The notes: generated by a model not told the origin, from the sequence alone. 64,000 nt of DNA from Acidobacteriota bacterium (GCA_003223215.1 QHYH01000083.1:82651-146650), one strand, 5' to 3'; positions 45,829 to 55,842 are shown, counted from the stretch's first letter. Translations and numbers: made by a program.

Positions 45829-47448
45829 TTGCGACGGGTAGCTATTTTTGTTTTAGCGGCATTTTTTGCTTTGCTCGAGGTGGCTCTTTCGCCCGCGCAA
45901 TCCCGTTCGCCCCTCCAGACGGCGCTCGGCTTCGGCGCTTGGCCGAAACCCGCGCCGCAACTGCCGGCGGCGGAGGGGCTCGAGGATCACGTTGCAAACG
46001 GCAAGCTCGTTCTCTCACTCGACGACAGCATCCGTCTGGCTCTTGCCAACAATACGGACATTCGCATCGATCGTTCTCAAATCGATTTTGCGGTGAATGG
46101 TCTCGAGCGCTCGCATTCACCGTTCGATCCGGTGGCCACTTCGAGCTTTAGCAATACCAGGACGCAAGCTTTGCCGACCTCGACACTTCAGGGCGCTCCG
46201 CTTGTGAGCAACCTGTCGCAGACAACCCTGATCGGCTATCAGCAGCTCTTCTCGACAGGTACGGATTTCCAAACCACTTTTAACGCCAACAAGTTTTCCA
46301 CGAACAATTCCTTTAATATCGTGAACCCATCGCTCTCAACGAGCATACAGTTTACGGTTACCCAGCCTTTACTGCGCAACTTCGGATTGTTTCCCAATCG
46401 CGCGCCCATTTTGATCGCCCAGAACAACCTCAAGCAGGCGCGCGCCAATTTCACCGCCGAAGTCAACAACATCATTCTCCAGGTCGTGCGAGATTATTGG
46501 AACGTGATTCTCGCCCGGGAAAATCTCGAGGTCCAGCAAAAGTCGCTCGATGAAGCCCAGAAGAGCTACGAGCATGACAAGAAGGCCCTGAGCCTGGGCG
46601 CCCTGCCTCCGCTGGATATTTACCGCTCGGAGTCGCAGGTGGCTTCGCAGCGCGTTGGGGTCATTCAGGCGGAGTACGCGCTGAAACAAAACGCGGATGT
46701 TTTCCGGCAGGACATCGGCGCGGATCTCGATCCGGCTATGCGCGTCTTGGATCTGGAGCTGACCGACCAGCCGGCGCCCACCGGCGAGCTGCCCAGCATG
46801 GACATCGCGACCGCTCTTGCGCGCGCCCTCGCCAATCGGCCGGAGTTCGAAGCCGCCAAGGAACAGCTTGCCAGCGACGAGCTCGCCATTCGCCTGCAGC
46901 ACAACAATTTGAAACCGGACCTCGAACTCTCAGGGTTCTACTGGGGAAATGGCCTCAACAGCTCAGCCTCAGGCGTTGACATTGGATTGACCGGCAGCCT
47001 CAGCCAGAGCTTCCACTTTACCTATCCGACCTACGGCGCTTCCCTCTCCCTCCTTCTCCCGGTTAGGAGGCACTCCGCCCAAGCCAGTCTTGCCGACGCC
47101 TTGGTTGGCCGCAGCCGCGACCAATATCAGGAGCGCCGAACCAATCAAAGCATCACGCTCGACGTGACCACCGCCGTTCACGCCCTCGAGGAAGCCAAAC
47201 TTTCCATGGAAGCGGCAAAAGTGGCCGAGAGCCTTGCGGTTGACACTCTTCGCGCCGACGAACGCAAGTACGAGCTGGGCGCCGAGCCGGTGTTTTTCGT
47301 TCTGGACGCGCAGACGCGGCTGGCCCAGGCGCAACTGAATCTCATTCAATCCCAAGTCAATTTCCAGGTGGCTGTGGCGCAACTCGATCACTCCACCGGG
47401 GATTTGCTGGACCACCACCATGTGCAGATCATCGAACCCCATCACTGA
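45829..47448 (+). CDS. TolC-family outer-membrane efflux protein
   Basis: Outer-membrane channel of the TolC/OMF class, 539 residues. An N-terminal signal peptide (about 1-24, R-R-V-A-I-F-V-L-A-A-F-F-A) precedes two OEP repeats with long alpha-helical stretches: D-D-S-I-R-L-A-L-A-N-N-T-D-I-R, then L-A-R-E-N-L-E-V-Q-Q-K-S-L-D-E-A, and near the end L-D-A-Q-T-R-L-A-Q-A-Q-L. The start codon is TTG at 45829 with GGGGGTG nearby. It completes the five-gene efflux operon. The C-terminus ends H-H-H-V-Q-I-I-E-P-H-H. No further transport gene follows; the next gene is a signalling protein 172 bases away. Confidence 0.9.
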   Translation: MRRVAIFVLAAFFALLEVALSPAQSRSPLQTALGFGAWPKPAPQLPAAEGLEDHVANGKLVLSLDDSIRLALANNTDIRIDRSQIDFAVNGLERSHSPFDPVATSSFSNTRTQALPTSTLQGAPLVSNLSQTTLIGYQQLFSTGTDFQTTFNANKFSTNNSFNIVNPSLSTSIQFTVTQPLLRNFGLFPNRAPILIAQNNLKQARANFTAEVNNIILQVVRDYWNVILARENLEVQQKSLDEAQKSYEHDKKALSLGALPPLDIYRSESQVASQRVGVIQAEYALKQNADVFRQDIGADLDPAMRVLDLELTDQPAPTGELPSMDIATALARALANRPEFEAAKEQLASDELAIRLQHNNLKPDLELSGFYWGNGLNSSASGVDIGLTGSLSQSFHFTYPTYGASLSLLLPVRRHSAQASLADALVGRSRDQYQERRTNQSITLDVTTAVHALEEAKLSMEAAKVAESLAVDTLRADERKYELGAEPVFFVLDAQTRLAQAQLNLIQSQVNFQVAVAQLDHSTGDLLDHHHVQIIEPHH

Positions 47449-47620
47449 CGGCGGCGTCGCGGGAGACGGTTGGCGCGGAATCCGCGTCTTCCAGTTACAT
47501 TTTCCGCCACATCCTTTATCTGGCACCGGTCCCCCCCGCCCTGTGTCTTTTTGGCAACCGGTACGCAGGTACGCTTGCTTCTGCAAAATCACGTAATTCA
47601 TAATCTCTATACTTTGTTTT

Positions 47621-50600
47621 GTGTCTGGGCGCGGCTTTCTGCGTCGCCGTGCGATTGTGTTTCTGTGTGACTGTTTCGGGCACGCCCGCAAGTCACATTA
47701 CGAAGAAATTCTGCGCTATGCTAACGTGCGCGCGGCCGTCCAACTAGCGGACGGAGAATTGGCCGCTGGCTTGATACATCAAAGCTTTACTTCCCTGGCG
47801 CTACTGATCGCCACGTTTCTTGTGGCGAGCTTCTTTGCGTATATCTACAGCATCAAACGCCAGAACTATCTTCTCCTCTGGACGGCGGCCTGGCTTGTTT
47901 TTGGAGTTCATTACATCTCCCCCGCCATTACGCAATCCGCCGTATCCAGTGCCCTTGAAGGCGCGCTGACGCAGTGGCTGTTCGGGCTTTCTGCGTTGCT
48001 CTTCTTCCTCGGTGCGCAGATCTATGCGCAACGGAGATGCTGGAAGCGGCGCGCCCTGGCGGCCGCCGCTGTTCTGGGAATTTGGGCCGCGGCCAACGCC
48101 GCAAACCTATTCTCTCTTTCCGCCATCATTCCCGCCTCGCTCCTCTACGTGGCCGTGGCCGCCATTTTCTGGCAGGAAAGCCGACGCCAGGAAACCCTGG
48201 CCGACCGCCTTCTCGGTCTTTCGTTTGGTTCCTGGGGAGTTCTTTGGTTGGGGCTTCATTATTTGAAGGGCACACCCGAACTTCAGGGCTCCAACTTAAA
48301 CGTTGTCGCCACGGCCCCGTGCGCGTTTGTGGCCATGCTCATGGTCATGGCGCTGTACGAAGAAGAGAAGCGGCGGATCGAGCGCAACATGCTGGCGCTC
48401 TCCAACCTCAACCTGGCCACCTCGAGTTTTGTGGGAGGCGAAATCCAGCGCATGCTCTCGCAAGCTCTGGACCGCGTCCTAGGGGTTGTGCGCCTTCCCG
48501 CGGGCGCGCTTTTTCTCCACCATGGCGACCCGCAAGGCCCCACCTCCGTCGTAGCGGTCGGATTGTCCGATGAGTTTTGCCGCGCGGCGCAGAATGAAAG
48601 CCTGGACGATTACCTCGTGAGCCTGGTAGCCCGCCTCGGCGGACTGCTGGGGTTCCGCGACCTGCGCGACGATTCTCTCTCCGCGCTGGAAAAGGAAAAA
48701 TCCATTCGCCGCTTTCGCGAACTAGCCCTGGCTCAAGGACTGCGCAGCGTCGTGGCCATCAGCCTGCAAGCCAAAGAACAGGCTTTCGGCGTTCTGCTTC
48801 TGGGCACTCCGGACAACCGACGCTTTACCTCCGCCGAGCTGCGCCTCCTGCTGGCACTGGGCCATCAGATCGGCATGGCCGTCGAGAACAGCTACCTGAT
48901 CCAGCAAACTTCGCGCCGCTCGGAGGAGCTGCACGTGCTCAACGAAATCGGCCGCGTCCTGAGCTCCACGCTGCAAAAGGAAGACCTCACCAAGAAAGTC
49001 TGGGAAGAGCTGCGCCGGCTCTTCGACGTGGAAAACTTCTACATCGCCGAGTTGGATTCTTTCCGCGACGAACTTCGTTTTGATCTGGAAATCATCGCCG
49101 GAAACCGCGTGCCCCGGCGCACGCGCCCTGCAGGAAACCACCTTACCGAGTATCTCATTCGAACGCGGCAACCTGTGCTGATCCGGGAGAATTACGTCAC
49201 CGAGGTAAAGAAACTCGGAGTCGAACCCATCCGCAACGGCGGCTGTTTCTGCGGAGTTCCCCTGGTGGCTTACGACCGTGCCATCGGCGCCATGGCGGTG
49301 TTCTCCGACCACGAGCGCGCCTTCGACGAAGGTCACCTCGAGCTGCTCCGCGTGCTGGCCAGCGAAGCCAGCATCGCTATCGAAAACGCGCGCCTCTTTT
49401 ACGAGGAGCGCACCAAGGCGCGGCACTTGTCCCTGCTCAACACCATCTCGCGCAACGCCATCGCCACGCTGAATCCCGACGAGATGCTCGCCAAAATCAC
49501 CGAGCAGTTGGAGGCCGGCCTCACTTACGACCACATCGGCATCGGCTCGCTGGATTACGCCACGCGCGAAATCGTCATCCAGGCCGAAGCAGGCACGCGC
49601 CGCGGCACGCTCAGCCAGCGCATCCCACTCGGCACCGGGCTCGTTGGCCACGTTGCCCGCAACGGTCACATGGCCGTTTTCCGCGCGGGCTCTTCGAGCG
49701 ACGGCGGCTTGAAGCCGCTTTTGCCGGATTCGATAGCAGCCATCGCTCTCCCGGTTTTCTACGCCGAGCAGCTTCACGGCATTCTATACATCGAGTCCGC
49801 CACGCCCGTGGACTTTTCCGAGGAAGAAGTCCTGCTGCTCCGCACCCTTGCCGACCTCATCGCCGGCGCACTGCATAACGCGCTTTCTTTTCAAAAAGCG
49901 CAGGAGCAGGCCATCACCGACGGCCTCACTGGTGTCAAGACGCATCGCTTCTTCATGGAAGCGCTCTCTTCGGAATGGAAGCGTTCCACGCGCGCGGGCC
50001 GTTCCTTCGCGCTGGTGCTCATGGATTTGGACCGCTTCAAATTCGTCAACGACTTTTACGGCCACCTGGAAGGGGACCTCGTTCTCCAGCGTGTCGGTCA
50101 GATTCTGGAGACCAACTGCCGCCGCTCCGACGTCGTCGCGCGCTATGGCGGCGACGAATTTGTGATTCTGATGCCGGAAACCACCATGGAGCACGCCCGC
50201 CAGCTCGCCAGCAAGCTGCGCGGCTGGGTCTCCGCCGATCCGCTGCTGCGCGAGAAGAACATCAGCGCGAGCTTTGGCATCGCCTGCTACCCATTGCATG
50301 GCTCCTCGCCGCAAGACCTCATCCAAGTCGCCGACGCTTCGATGTACCTTTCGAAGCATCAGGGCGGCAACGCCGTCTCCACCGCCGATCACTTTGATCC
50401 CAACGAGGCCAAAAAGTGGAAACGCGACGTCCTCGAGGCTTACTTGGGCGTCACTCTGAAGCGCCTTTTCTCCACGGGGCCCGAGGCTTTTGAGGAAATC
50501 TACCAGCGTTTGCGGCAGTTCACGGAATCGCTCAGCGCCACGGAGACCGATAACGGCAGCAAATCGATCGCGTCGCAAGAGGGCCCGCATGCGCTCCCGC

Positions 50601-51208
50601 AAGCCGTGCTGGACACGGTCACCTCCTTGGCCTATGCGATCGACGCCAAGGATCACTACACGCAAGGCCATTCCCAGAAGGTGGCCGCCTATGCCGCGCT
50701 CATCGCCGAGTCTCTCGGGATGAGCGAGGCCGAAGTGGAAGAAATTCGCCTCGGCGCGGTGCTCCACGACATCGGCAAAGTTGGAATCCCGGAAGGTATT
50801 CTCAACAAAAACGGCCCGCTCAATCCCGAAGAGTGGGACACCATGAAGTCTCACGTCAGCTTTGGGGCGAAAATTTTGGACCCGCTAGCTCCGCTCGCTC
50901 GCATTCGGGAAATGGTCCTGTATCACCACGAGTTTTACGACGGCTCGGGTTATCCGCAAGCGCTCGCCGGCGAGCACATCCCTATCGGTGCGCGCATCAT
51001 CGCCATTGCCGACGCCTACGACACGATCACCAGCGACCGCACTTACAAAAAAGCGCGCAGCGCTCCCGACGCCCTCGCCGAACTGGAGCGCTGCAGCAAC
51101 GCCCAATTCGACGGATCGATCGTCGAAGTCTTCGTGCGTACCATGCGTACTTTGCCCAACCCGGTCATCGAAGTCGCCGCCACTTCCGCCACCCCGCGCA
51201 CGCCCTGA
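47621..51208 (+). CDS. Membrane GAF-GGDEF-HD-GYP c-di-GMP protein
   Basis: Large signalling protein, about 1195 residues. The N-terminus has seven to eight hydrophobic segments (about 55-245), then three GAF domains (about 260-425, 435-590 and 605-755). A GGDEF domain follows with G-G-D-E-F intact at 843-847 and an inhibitory-site motif R834-x-x-D837 five residues before it. Last is an HD-GYP domain (about 995-1180) with H-D at 1049-1050 and H-H-E-x-x-D-G-S-G-Y-P from 1102. Both c-di-GMP synthesis and hydrolysis motifs therefore look intact. The start is uncertain: GTG at 47621 gives the frame shown, but a possible promoter (TTGCTT near 47577, CATAAT near 47600) would place transcription start next to it, so a downstream GTG at 47729 or TTG at 47771 is possible. 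Confidence 0.9.
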   Translation: MSGRGFLRRRAIVFLCDCFGHARKSHYEEILRYANVRAAVQLADGELAAGLIHQSFTSLALLIATFLVASFFAYIYSIKRQNYLLLWTAAWLVFGVHYISPAITQSAVSSALEGALTQWLFGLSALLFFLGAQIYAQRRCWKRRALAAAAVLGIWAAANAANLFSLSAIIPASLLYVAVAAIFWQESRRQETLADRLLGLSFGSWGVLWLGLHYLKGTPELQGSNLNVVATAPCAFVAMLMVMALYEEEKRRIERNMLALSNLNLATSSFVGGEIQRMLSQALDRVLGVVRLPAGALFLHHGDPQGPTSVVAVGLSDEFCRAAQNESLDDYLVSLVARLGGLLGFRDLRDDSLSALEKEKSIRRFRELALAQGLRSVVAISLQAKEQAFGVLLLGTPDNRRFTSAELRLLLALGHQIGMAVENSYLIQQTSRRSEELHVLNEIGRVLSSTLQKEDLTKKVWEELRRLFDVENFYIAELDSFRDELRFDLEIIAGNRVPRRTRPAGNHLTEYLIRTRQPVLIRENYVTEVKKLGVEPIRNGGCFCGVPLVAYDRAIGAMAVFSDHERAFDEGHLELLRVLASEASIAIENARLFYEERTKARHLSLLNTISRNAIATLNPDEMLAKITEQLEAGLTYDHIGIGSLDYATREIVIQAEAGTRRGTLSQRIPLGTGLVGHVARNGHMAVFRAGSSSDGGLKPLLPDSIAAIALPVFYAEQLHGILYIESATPVDFSEEEVLLLRTLADLIAGALHNALSFQKAQEQAITDGLTGVKTHRFFMEALSSEWKRSTRAGRSFALVLMDLDRFKFVNDFYGHLEGDLVLQRVGQILETNCRRSDVVARYGGDEFVILMPETTMEHARQLASKLRGWVSADPLLREKNISASFGIACYPLHGSSPQDLIQVADASMYLSKHQGGNAVSTADHFDPNEAKKWKRDVLEAYLGVTLKRLFSTGPEAFEEIYQRLRQFTESLSATETDNGSKSIASQEGPHALPQAVLDTVTSLAYAIDAKDHYTQGHSQKVAAYAALIAESLGMSEAEVEEIRLGAVLHDIGKVGIPEGILNKNGPLNPEEWDTMKSHVSFGAKILDPLAPLARIREMVLYHHEFYDGSGYPQALAGEHIPIGARIIAIADAYDTITSDRTYKKARSAPDALAELERCSNAQFDGSIVEVFVRTMRTLPNPVIEVAATSATPRTP

Positions 51209-51229
51209 CGGCCACGAGTTCGTTCCAGC

Positions 51230-51715
51230 TCACTTGGCGTCAAGGTCCACATCCTTGATCGGCAAATCCCAGTGCGCATCGAGAATCTCGAAGCGACGCT
51301 GCTCTTCCTTCTTGTACGTCTCCTGGTCCGGATAGAGCTGTTTGATGACGCCGGAGCTGTCGAAATTGTCGTTGGCGATGGCTGCATTTTTGAAAACGAT
51401 CGTCACTCGATAATCCCACCGGCTGTTCTCCGTCATGTGATACCGCGGCGTCACCATACTCACTTTCAGCATGCGTCCGAGTTCCATCTCTTTCTTCAGC
51501 AGCGGATAATGATTTTTTTTGAAGAGCGCCAGAAACTCCTCCGCATGGCCCCACTTCGCCTTGTAGTAATACTCGATCGCATAAGGTTGCTCTTTTGCGT
51601 CGACCATGACGCTTTGCCGTGCCGTTATGCCCCAGGTCGACGCGCAAAGGATGGCAGCCGCCACGAACGCCGTGGTGAGAAACCGCCGGCCCGGCAATGA
51701 AGTTTGAAGGTGCAT
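51230..51715 (-). CDS. Secreted hypothetical protein
   Basis: 161 residues with a signal peptide (about 8-33), then a soluble domain beginning Y-A-I-E-Y-Y-Y-K-A-K-W-G-H-A-E-E-F-L-A-L-F. The composition is charged and rather hydrophilic, with no cysteines in the mature part and no catalytic motif. The sequence pattern suggests a compact alpha-beta (dimeric ferredoxin-like barrel) protein, but this is only a visual impression. Convergent with the GGDEF/HD-GYP gene, whose stop lies 21 bases away; OsmC starts 162 bases upstream in the other direction. No function assigned. Confidence 0.7.
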   Translation of the reverse strand: MHLQTSLPGRRFLTTAFVAAAILCASTWGITARQSVMVDAKEQPYAIEYYYKAKWGHAEEFLALFKKNHYPLLKKEMELGRMLKVSMVTPRYHMTENSRWDYRVTIVFKNAAIANDNFDSSGVIKQLYPDQETYKKEEQRRFEILDAHWDLPIKDVDLDAK

Positions 51716-51876
51716 AGGTCGTTTCCTCCCCCATCGTGGGTCAAGATCTCAGCCCCGCAGTGTAAGTCAAAAAGGCAATCGGTGGGATTGCCCGCCGCGC
51801 AATGCTGCCCGGCCTGCACAAAGCGGCCCTCTCGCTCCACCCCCTGCGCCTGCTATTCTTGCCGAAAGGAGGCCGC

Positions 51877-52290
51877 ATGCAAAGCGCATCCGTGAAGTGG
51901 ATTGGCGAACAAAAATTCGTGGCCACCAGCCCCTCTGGCCACGCCATAACCCTCGATTCCGACCGCGAGTCCAACCAAGCTCCCGGCCCGATGGAACTCC
52001 TGCTCATGGCGCTCGGCGCCTGCACCGCCACCGACGTCGTGACCATTCTCGAAAAGAAGCGCCAAAAGCTGGACTCGCTCGAAATCATCTGTTCGGGCGA
52101 GCGCGCCAAGCAACCGCCCGCGGTCTGGAGCAAGCTCGAAATCCTGTACCGTCTGCGCGGCCAGCTCGACGATACCGCCGTCAGGCACGCCATCCAGCTC
52201 AGCGAAGACAAATACTGCTCGGTCGCCGCAATGCTCAGGAAAACGGCCGCGCTGTCCTGGCGCTACGAGATTTTGGCCCCTGCTACCTGA
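51877..52290 (+). CDS. OsmC/Ohr family protein
   Basis: Predicted thiol-dependent peroxidase of the OsmC family, 137 residues. The catalytic cysteine pair is visible: one in G-A-C-T-A-T-D and one in K-Y-C-S-V-A. The P-G-P-M-E-L-L-L-M-A-L-G motif precedes the first cysteine, which is typical. The start was set at the ATG at 51877 because AGGAGG lies 4-5 bases upstream; the frame is open from 51802. Substrate class (organic or fatty acid hydroperoxide, OsmC versus Ohr) is not clear. Divergent from the hypothetical secreted protein. Confidence 0.88.
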   Translation: MQSASVKWIGEQKFVATSPSGHAITLDSDRESNQAPGPMELLLMALGACTATDVVTILEKKRQKLDSLEIICSGERAKQPPAVWSKLEILYRLRGQLDDTAVRHAIQLSEDKYCSVAAMLRKTAALSWRYEILAPAT

Positions 52291-52550
52291 GCCAGCGTGG
52301 TCGGCCCCCGACCTGCTCCATCCTTCCGACGGGCGCGGCGAAAAGAAATCTCGCAATCCCGCTTAAGCGCCTGGAACCAGCGACGGCGCAAGAACCTTTT
52401 GGAGCCCGCGCGGCAAGTGCAAGACCCGCTCTCACTTAAAGCTTACAACTTAGGATAGGACTTAAAACTCCTTCTCGCCTTGTGTCCGCGCTGCGCTATC
52501 GCATAAAATCCAATTTCTTCTTGTCCCAGGTCGCCGTTCCAAGGAGAGAT

Positions 52551-53549
52551 ATGTCTCACCGCATCGCGGCAAAAATCACCGGCGTCTCCGGCTACGTCCC
52601 GCCAAAAGTGATGAGCAACGCGGATTTCGAGAAAATCGTCGACACCAACGACGAGTGGATTCGCACGCGTACCGGCATCCGCGAACGCCACGTCGTGGAA
52701 AAGGGCAAGGCCAGCTCGCATCTGGCCACCGAAGCCGCAAAAGTGCTGCTGGCGCAAACCAGAACAAATCCTGGGGACATCGACCTCATCATCGTCGCCA
52801 GCGTCACGCCGGACATGCTTTTTCCGGCGACCGCTTGCCTGGTGCAGTGTCGCATCGGGGCGCAGCGCGCCTGGGGCTTCGACCTTTCCGCCGCGTGCTC
52901 CGGCTTTTCGTACGCGCTCACCGTTGGCGCGCAATTTGTCGGCGCGGGCACGCACAAGAAAGTGATGGTCATCGGCAGCGACACCATGACCACCATCCTC
53001 GATTACCAGGACCGTGCCACCTGCGTTTTGTTTGGTGACGGCGCGGGGGCCGTGCTGCTTGAGCCGGCCGCCGACCCGAACGAAGGCATCCTCGATTTCG
53101 AGCACGACGTGGACGGCTCGGGCGGCGAATTTCTGTACATGCCCGGCGGCGGTTCCTTGCATCCTTCGACAAAAGAAACCGTCGAGAAGCGCATGCACTA
53201 CGTCCACCAGGAAGGCTCGCAAGTTTTTAAGTACGCGGTGCGGCGCATGGCCGATATGTCTGCGCACTTGCTCGAGCGCAACGGTTTCACCAAAGAAGAC
53301 TTGGCTCTGCTCGTCCCGCACCAGGCCAATTTGCGCATCATCCGCGCGACCCAGGCGCGCCTCGGCGTGGACGATTCCAAAGTGATGGTCAACATCGACA
53401 AATACGGCAACACCACTGCCGCCACGATCCCGCTCGGGCTGTGCGACGCCGTTGCGCAAGGCCGCCTCCGCAAAGGCGACCTCGTTCTGATCGTCACCGT
53501 CGGCGCCGGCTACACCACCGGCGGCCTCCTCCTTCGCTGGGCCTACTAA
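52551..53549 (+). CDS. fabH: Beta-ketoacyl-ACP synthase III
   Basis: Condenses acetyl-CoA (or a branched starter) with malonyl-ACP to start fatty-acid synthesis. The catalytic triad is present: C116 in [10 protein letters not shown]257 in V-P-H-Q-A-N, and N287 in K-Y-G-N-T-T. The T-R-T-G-I-R-E-R-H motif is near 39-47 and the C-terminal G-A-G-Y-T-T-G-G closes the protein. 332 residues. The ATG at 52551 follows the ribosome-binding site AAGGAGAG. Monocistronic, with no other fab genes beside it; starter-unit preference is unclear. Confidence 0.95.
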   Translation: MSHRIAAKITGVSGYVPPKVMSNADFEKIVDTNDEWIRTRTGIRERHVVEKGKASSHLATEAAKVLLAQTRTNPGDIDLIIVASVTPDMLFPATACLVQCRIGAQRAWGFDLSAACSGFSYALTVGAQFVGAGTHKKVMVIGSDTMTTILDYQDRATCVLFGDGAGAVLLEPAADPNEGILDFEHDVDGSGGEFLYMPGGGSLHPSTKETVEKRMHYVHQEGSQVFKYAVRRMADMSAHLLERNGFTKEDLALLVPHQANLRIIRATQARLGVDDSKVMVNIDKYGNTTAATIPLGLCDAVAQGRLRKGDLVLIVTVGAGYTTGGLLLRWAY

Positions 53550-54246
53550 CGTCAAAACCCTTTTTGCGAGCCCTTCCCGAGAGCCACCGGCCCCAACTGT
53601 CAGTATTACGGTAGTACTCTCCACCATCAGGCCACGGCAAACACGGTCCGGAGTCTAACCAGAGGTAGAGAGGGCACCGTCTTTGCGCGTATCGAGCGTG
53701 GCATTAGCGGGACTCTATGAATCCGAGATTTGGTGTATTCGTGCTGGCGACCGCAGTCCTACACACGGAAGCGAAAAGCAAGAATCTAACAAGTTTCCGG
53801 GGACAACTTGAGGGCCATGCTCAAGAAGCCTTCCGCGACCGTCAAAGATCTGGTGGAATCCAGCAACAAGGGAAACGCAGGGGGAGTTGGACAGCGGGAC
53901 CGCGCAATGAAACATCCCGGCTAATGAAACGGAAGAAATCGCTGTTGATATTTCGTTTCGCGTGGAAAGGCACACCGCCAGTGCAGCAGGCCTTCGACCG
54001 ATGGCGAACTCTTTGCGCGAATCGGGGTCGATCTTGGCAGACGGCACGGCTTGGCTCATTTACACAATTTTCTTTATCCTTCCTCCCTGGCTCGTCTTCA
54101 TTGTGCCCGGTTTCTGGTCAGGATTTGGCCGCGGGTCCGCCGCAGCCCGCCCGTCTGGTGCCGTCGAGCCTCCGGCAGTCGGAGAGCGGAGGGGTCGCAC
54201 GGCCGCCAAAGGCCGTCGCTACTTCGAAGGGTTCAGGTCTGGTTGG
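53550..54246. other. 700-base gap without a supported gene
   Basis: Between fabH and the SH3/barrel protein. The frames here are short and inconsistent. A hydrophobic plus-strand stretch near 54050-54120 (W-L-I-Y-T-I-F-F-I-L-P-P-W-L-V-F-I) lies in a frame that runs on antisense to the next gene and lacks a good start. No RNA gene, repeat array or mobile element was seen. Confidence 0.3.
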
Positions 54247-55842
54247 TTACTCCGAGCCGCCGGAGCCGAACAGGCGCAACACCACCCCGGCGGAAGCCCA
54301 GTAATTGTTCTGGGTCGTGCCGCCAAAGGAGGTGCGGTAGTAGTCGAGATCGATCACGCGGACTTCCCAGTGTTTCCCGACGCGCATATCGATTCCGCCT
54401 CCGGCCTTATAAGAAAGGCAGTTATCCGAGGTTCGGTAGCCTCCGGCGCCGCTGACGGTGACGTCGAAGCGCGATCCGCCAACCAGGCCTTCCACAAAAG
54501 GCGTTATGTTCCAGCGGCTCACGCGGTGGTAGAAGTAGCGGCCGCCGAAATGGTTGCCGTACAAAACGTTCTTGACGCCGCCCGAGCTGACGAGACTGTA
54601 GCTGGCGTCGCCGACAATCTGGAGCCAGGGCTTCAGGTTGTAGGCACACGAGCCCATGCCGCCGCTCAGGTTGCTGGAAGTTCCGCCGCTGCCGACGCGG
54701 TCAAACGTGTAGCCGGAATAGAGTTCCACCAGGAAGCTGTGATAAACGCCGGGCAGAGGCCGTTCCCAGCTCGCGCGTACGCTGGCACTGCGCACTGGAT
54801 CGGGTGCAGGTTGCGCCGCTTCAGGCTGCGAAGCCGTGGCAGGCGAAGCTGGGTCTGCAGCCGATGACGGAGCTGAATCTGCAGCGGAAGCAGGCACCGG
54901 GCTGGGGGCTGGTGCGGCTCCCGGAGCTGCGTCTGCGGCGCCCGAAGGAGGCGCAGGTGGCGCTGGTTGCGGCGGGTTCGGGAACAGAGACCCAGGTTGA
55001 GCCGGGCTGGGTGCTTGCGGCGGTGTTGACGACGAACTTGCGGCCGGCTGAGCCGGAGCGGGTTGCGCGGTAGCACCCTGAGCTTGTGAATCCGCTTGCG
55101 CAGGCGATGACGGTTGCGAAGGTGCCGGAGTTGCTGGCTGGGCGTTAGCCGCCGGAGCCGTGAAAGCAGAAGGCGACGACGACGGAGTCACCGGAGCCCG
55201 AGCAGGTTGCGCTGCGCCAGCCGCCGGCTCGGGCGATGAAACCGGGGAAACCGCGCTGGTCGAAGGCCAAGGTGCGGGCGCAGCCGGAGAAGGCTGCGGG
55301 GCCGCAGCAGGTGGCGGACTGTTTGCCGCTGAAGAATGCGCCCTTCGGGACGTCCAGTCGGACGGTGTCACCGGTGGCATGGGCGGCGTTGGGAACAACG
55401 GCCCAGCTTGGGCTGCGGGCTTCTCCGGTGCGGACGTGGTCGCCGGAGGAGAATCGATCTTGGGGGCCGCATTCCGTTGTGCTGCCGAGGCCATTGCTGG
55501 GGCATTGGTTGAAGCCGCAGGCGCTGAGCTCGCAGGAACTCGCGCGGCGGCCTGCGAAGCGTTGGCGCCGCCACGGTCCGGGGTGATCAGGTTCGAGTAG
55601 ATATAGCCGATCTTGCCGTCCTTGGTTTCGACGCGCGAGAAGACAAAGCCATAGACCAAAATCGAGAAGCGCTCCCCGCACACGACGGTGCCAAGAGCGT
55701 CCGGTGTTTGCCGGGCTTTGCTGAACAGTTGCGCGCCCTCCGGATGGTTCGCGCACTCAAGGTACCCCAAGTCGTCCGCCCAAGCGGGGGAGGCCGCCAG
55801 AAAGCAGGCCGTGAGTAGAGTGAACAAACGTATGCGAGACAT
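54247..55842 (-). CDS. SH3-type domain / Pro-Ala-rich linker / outer-membrane beta-barrel protein
   Basis: 531 residues from the ATG at 55842 (GGAGG 5 bases upstream), starting with a signal peptide (M-S-R-I-R-L-F-T-L-L-T-A-C-F-L-A-A-S-P-A-W-A). Next is a short SH3-like domain (about 20-90) including V-F-S-R-V-E-T-K-D-G-K-I-G-Y-I. The middle third (about 95-365) is a very long low-complexity linker rich in Pro, Ala and Ser. The C-terminus (about 370-531) resembles an OmpA-type or OMP_b-brl barrel ending V-V-L-R-L-F. The fusion of a cell-wall-type domain and a barrel across a long disordered spacer suggests that it bridges peptidoglycan and the outer membrane, which is inferred. Divergent from no close partner; the peroxiredoxin gene lies 214 bases upstream on the same strand. 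Confidence 0.7.
   Translation of the reverse strand: MSRIRLFTLLTACFLAASPAWADDLGYLECANHPEGAQLFSKARQTPDALGTVVCGERFSILVYGFVFSRVETKDGKIGYIYSNLITPDRGGANASQAAARVPASSAPAASTNAPAMASAAQRNAAPKIDSPPATTSAPEKPAAQAGPLFPTPPMPPVTPSDWTSRRAHSSAANSPPPAAAPQPSPAAPAPWPSTSAVSPVSSPEPAAGAAQPARAPVTPSSSPSAFTAPAANAQPATPAPSQPSSPAQADSQAQGATAQPAPAQPAASSSSTPPQAPSPAQPGSLFPNPPQPAPPAPPSGAADAAPGAAPAPSPVPASAADSAPSSAADPASPATASQPEAAQPAPDPVRSASVRASWERPLPGVYHSFLVELYSGYTFDRVGSGGTSSNLSGGMGSCAYNLKPWLQIVGDASYSLVSSGGVKNVLYGNHFGGRYFYHRVSRWNITPFVEGLVGGSRFDVTVSGAGGYRTSDNCLSYKAGGGIDMRVGKHWEVRVIDLDYYRTSFGGTTQNNYWASAGVVLRLFGSGGSE

Noticed and set aside
53962-54867. A 301-codon plus-strand frame including a hydrophobic stretch
   Set aside because: Most of it is antisense to the SH3/barrel gene, and the hydrophobic part lacks a good start and ribosome-binding site.
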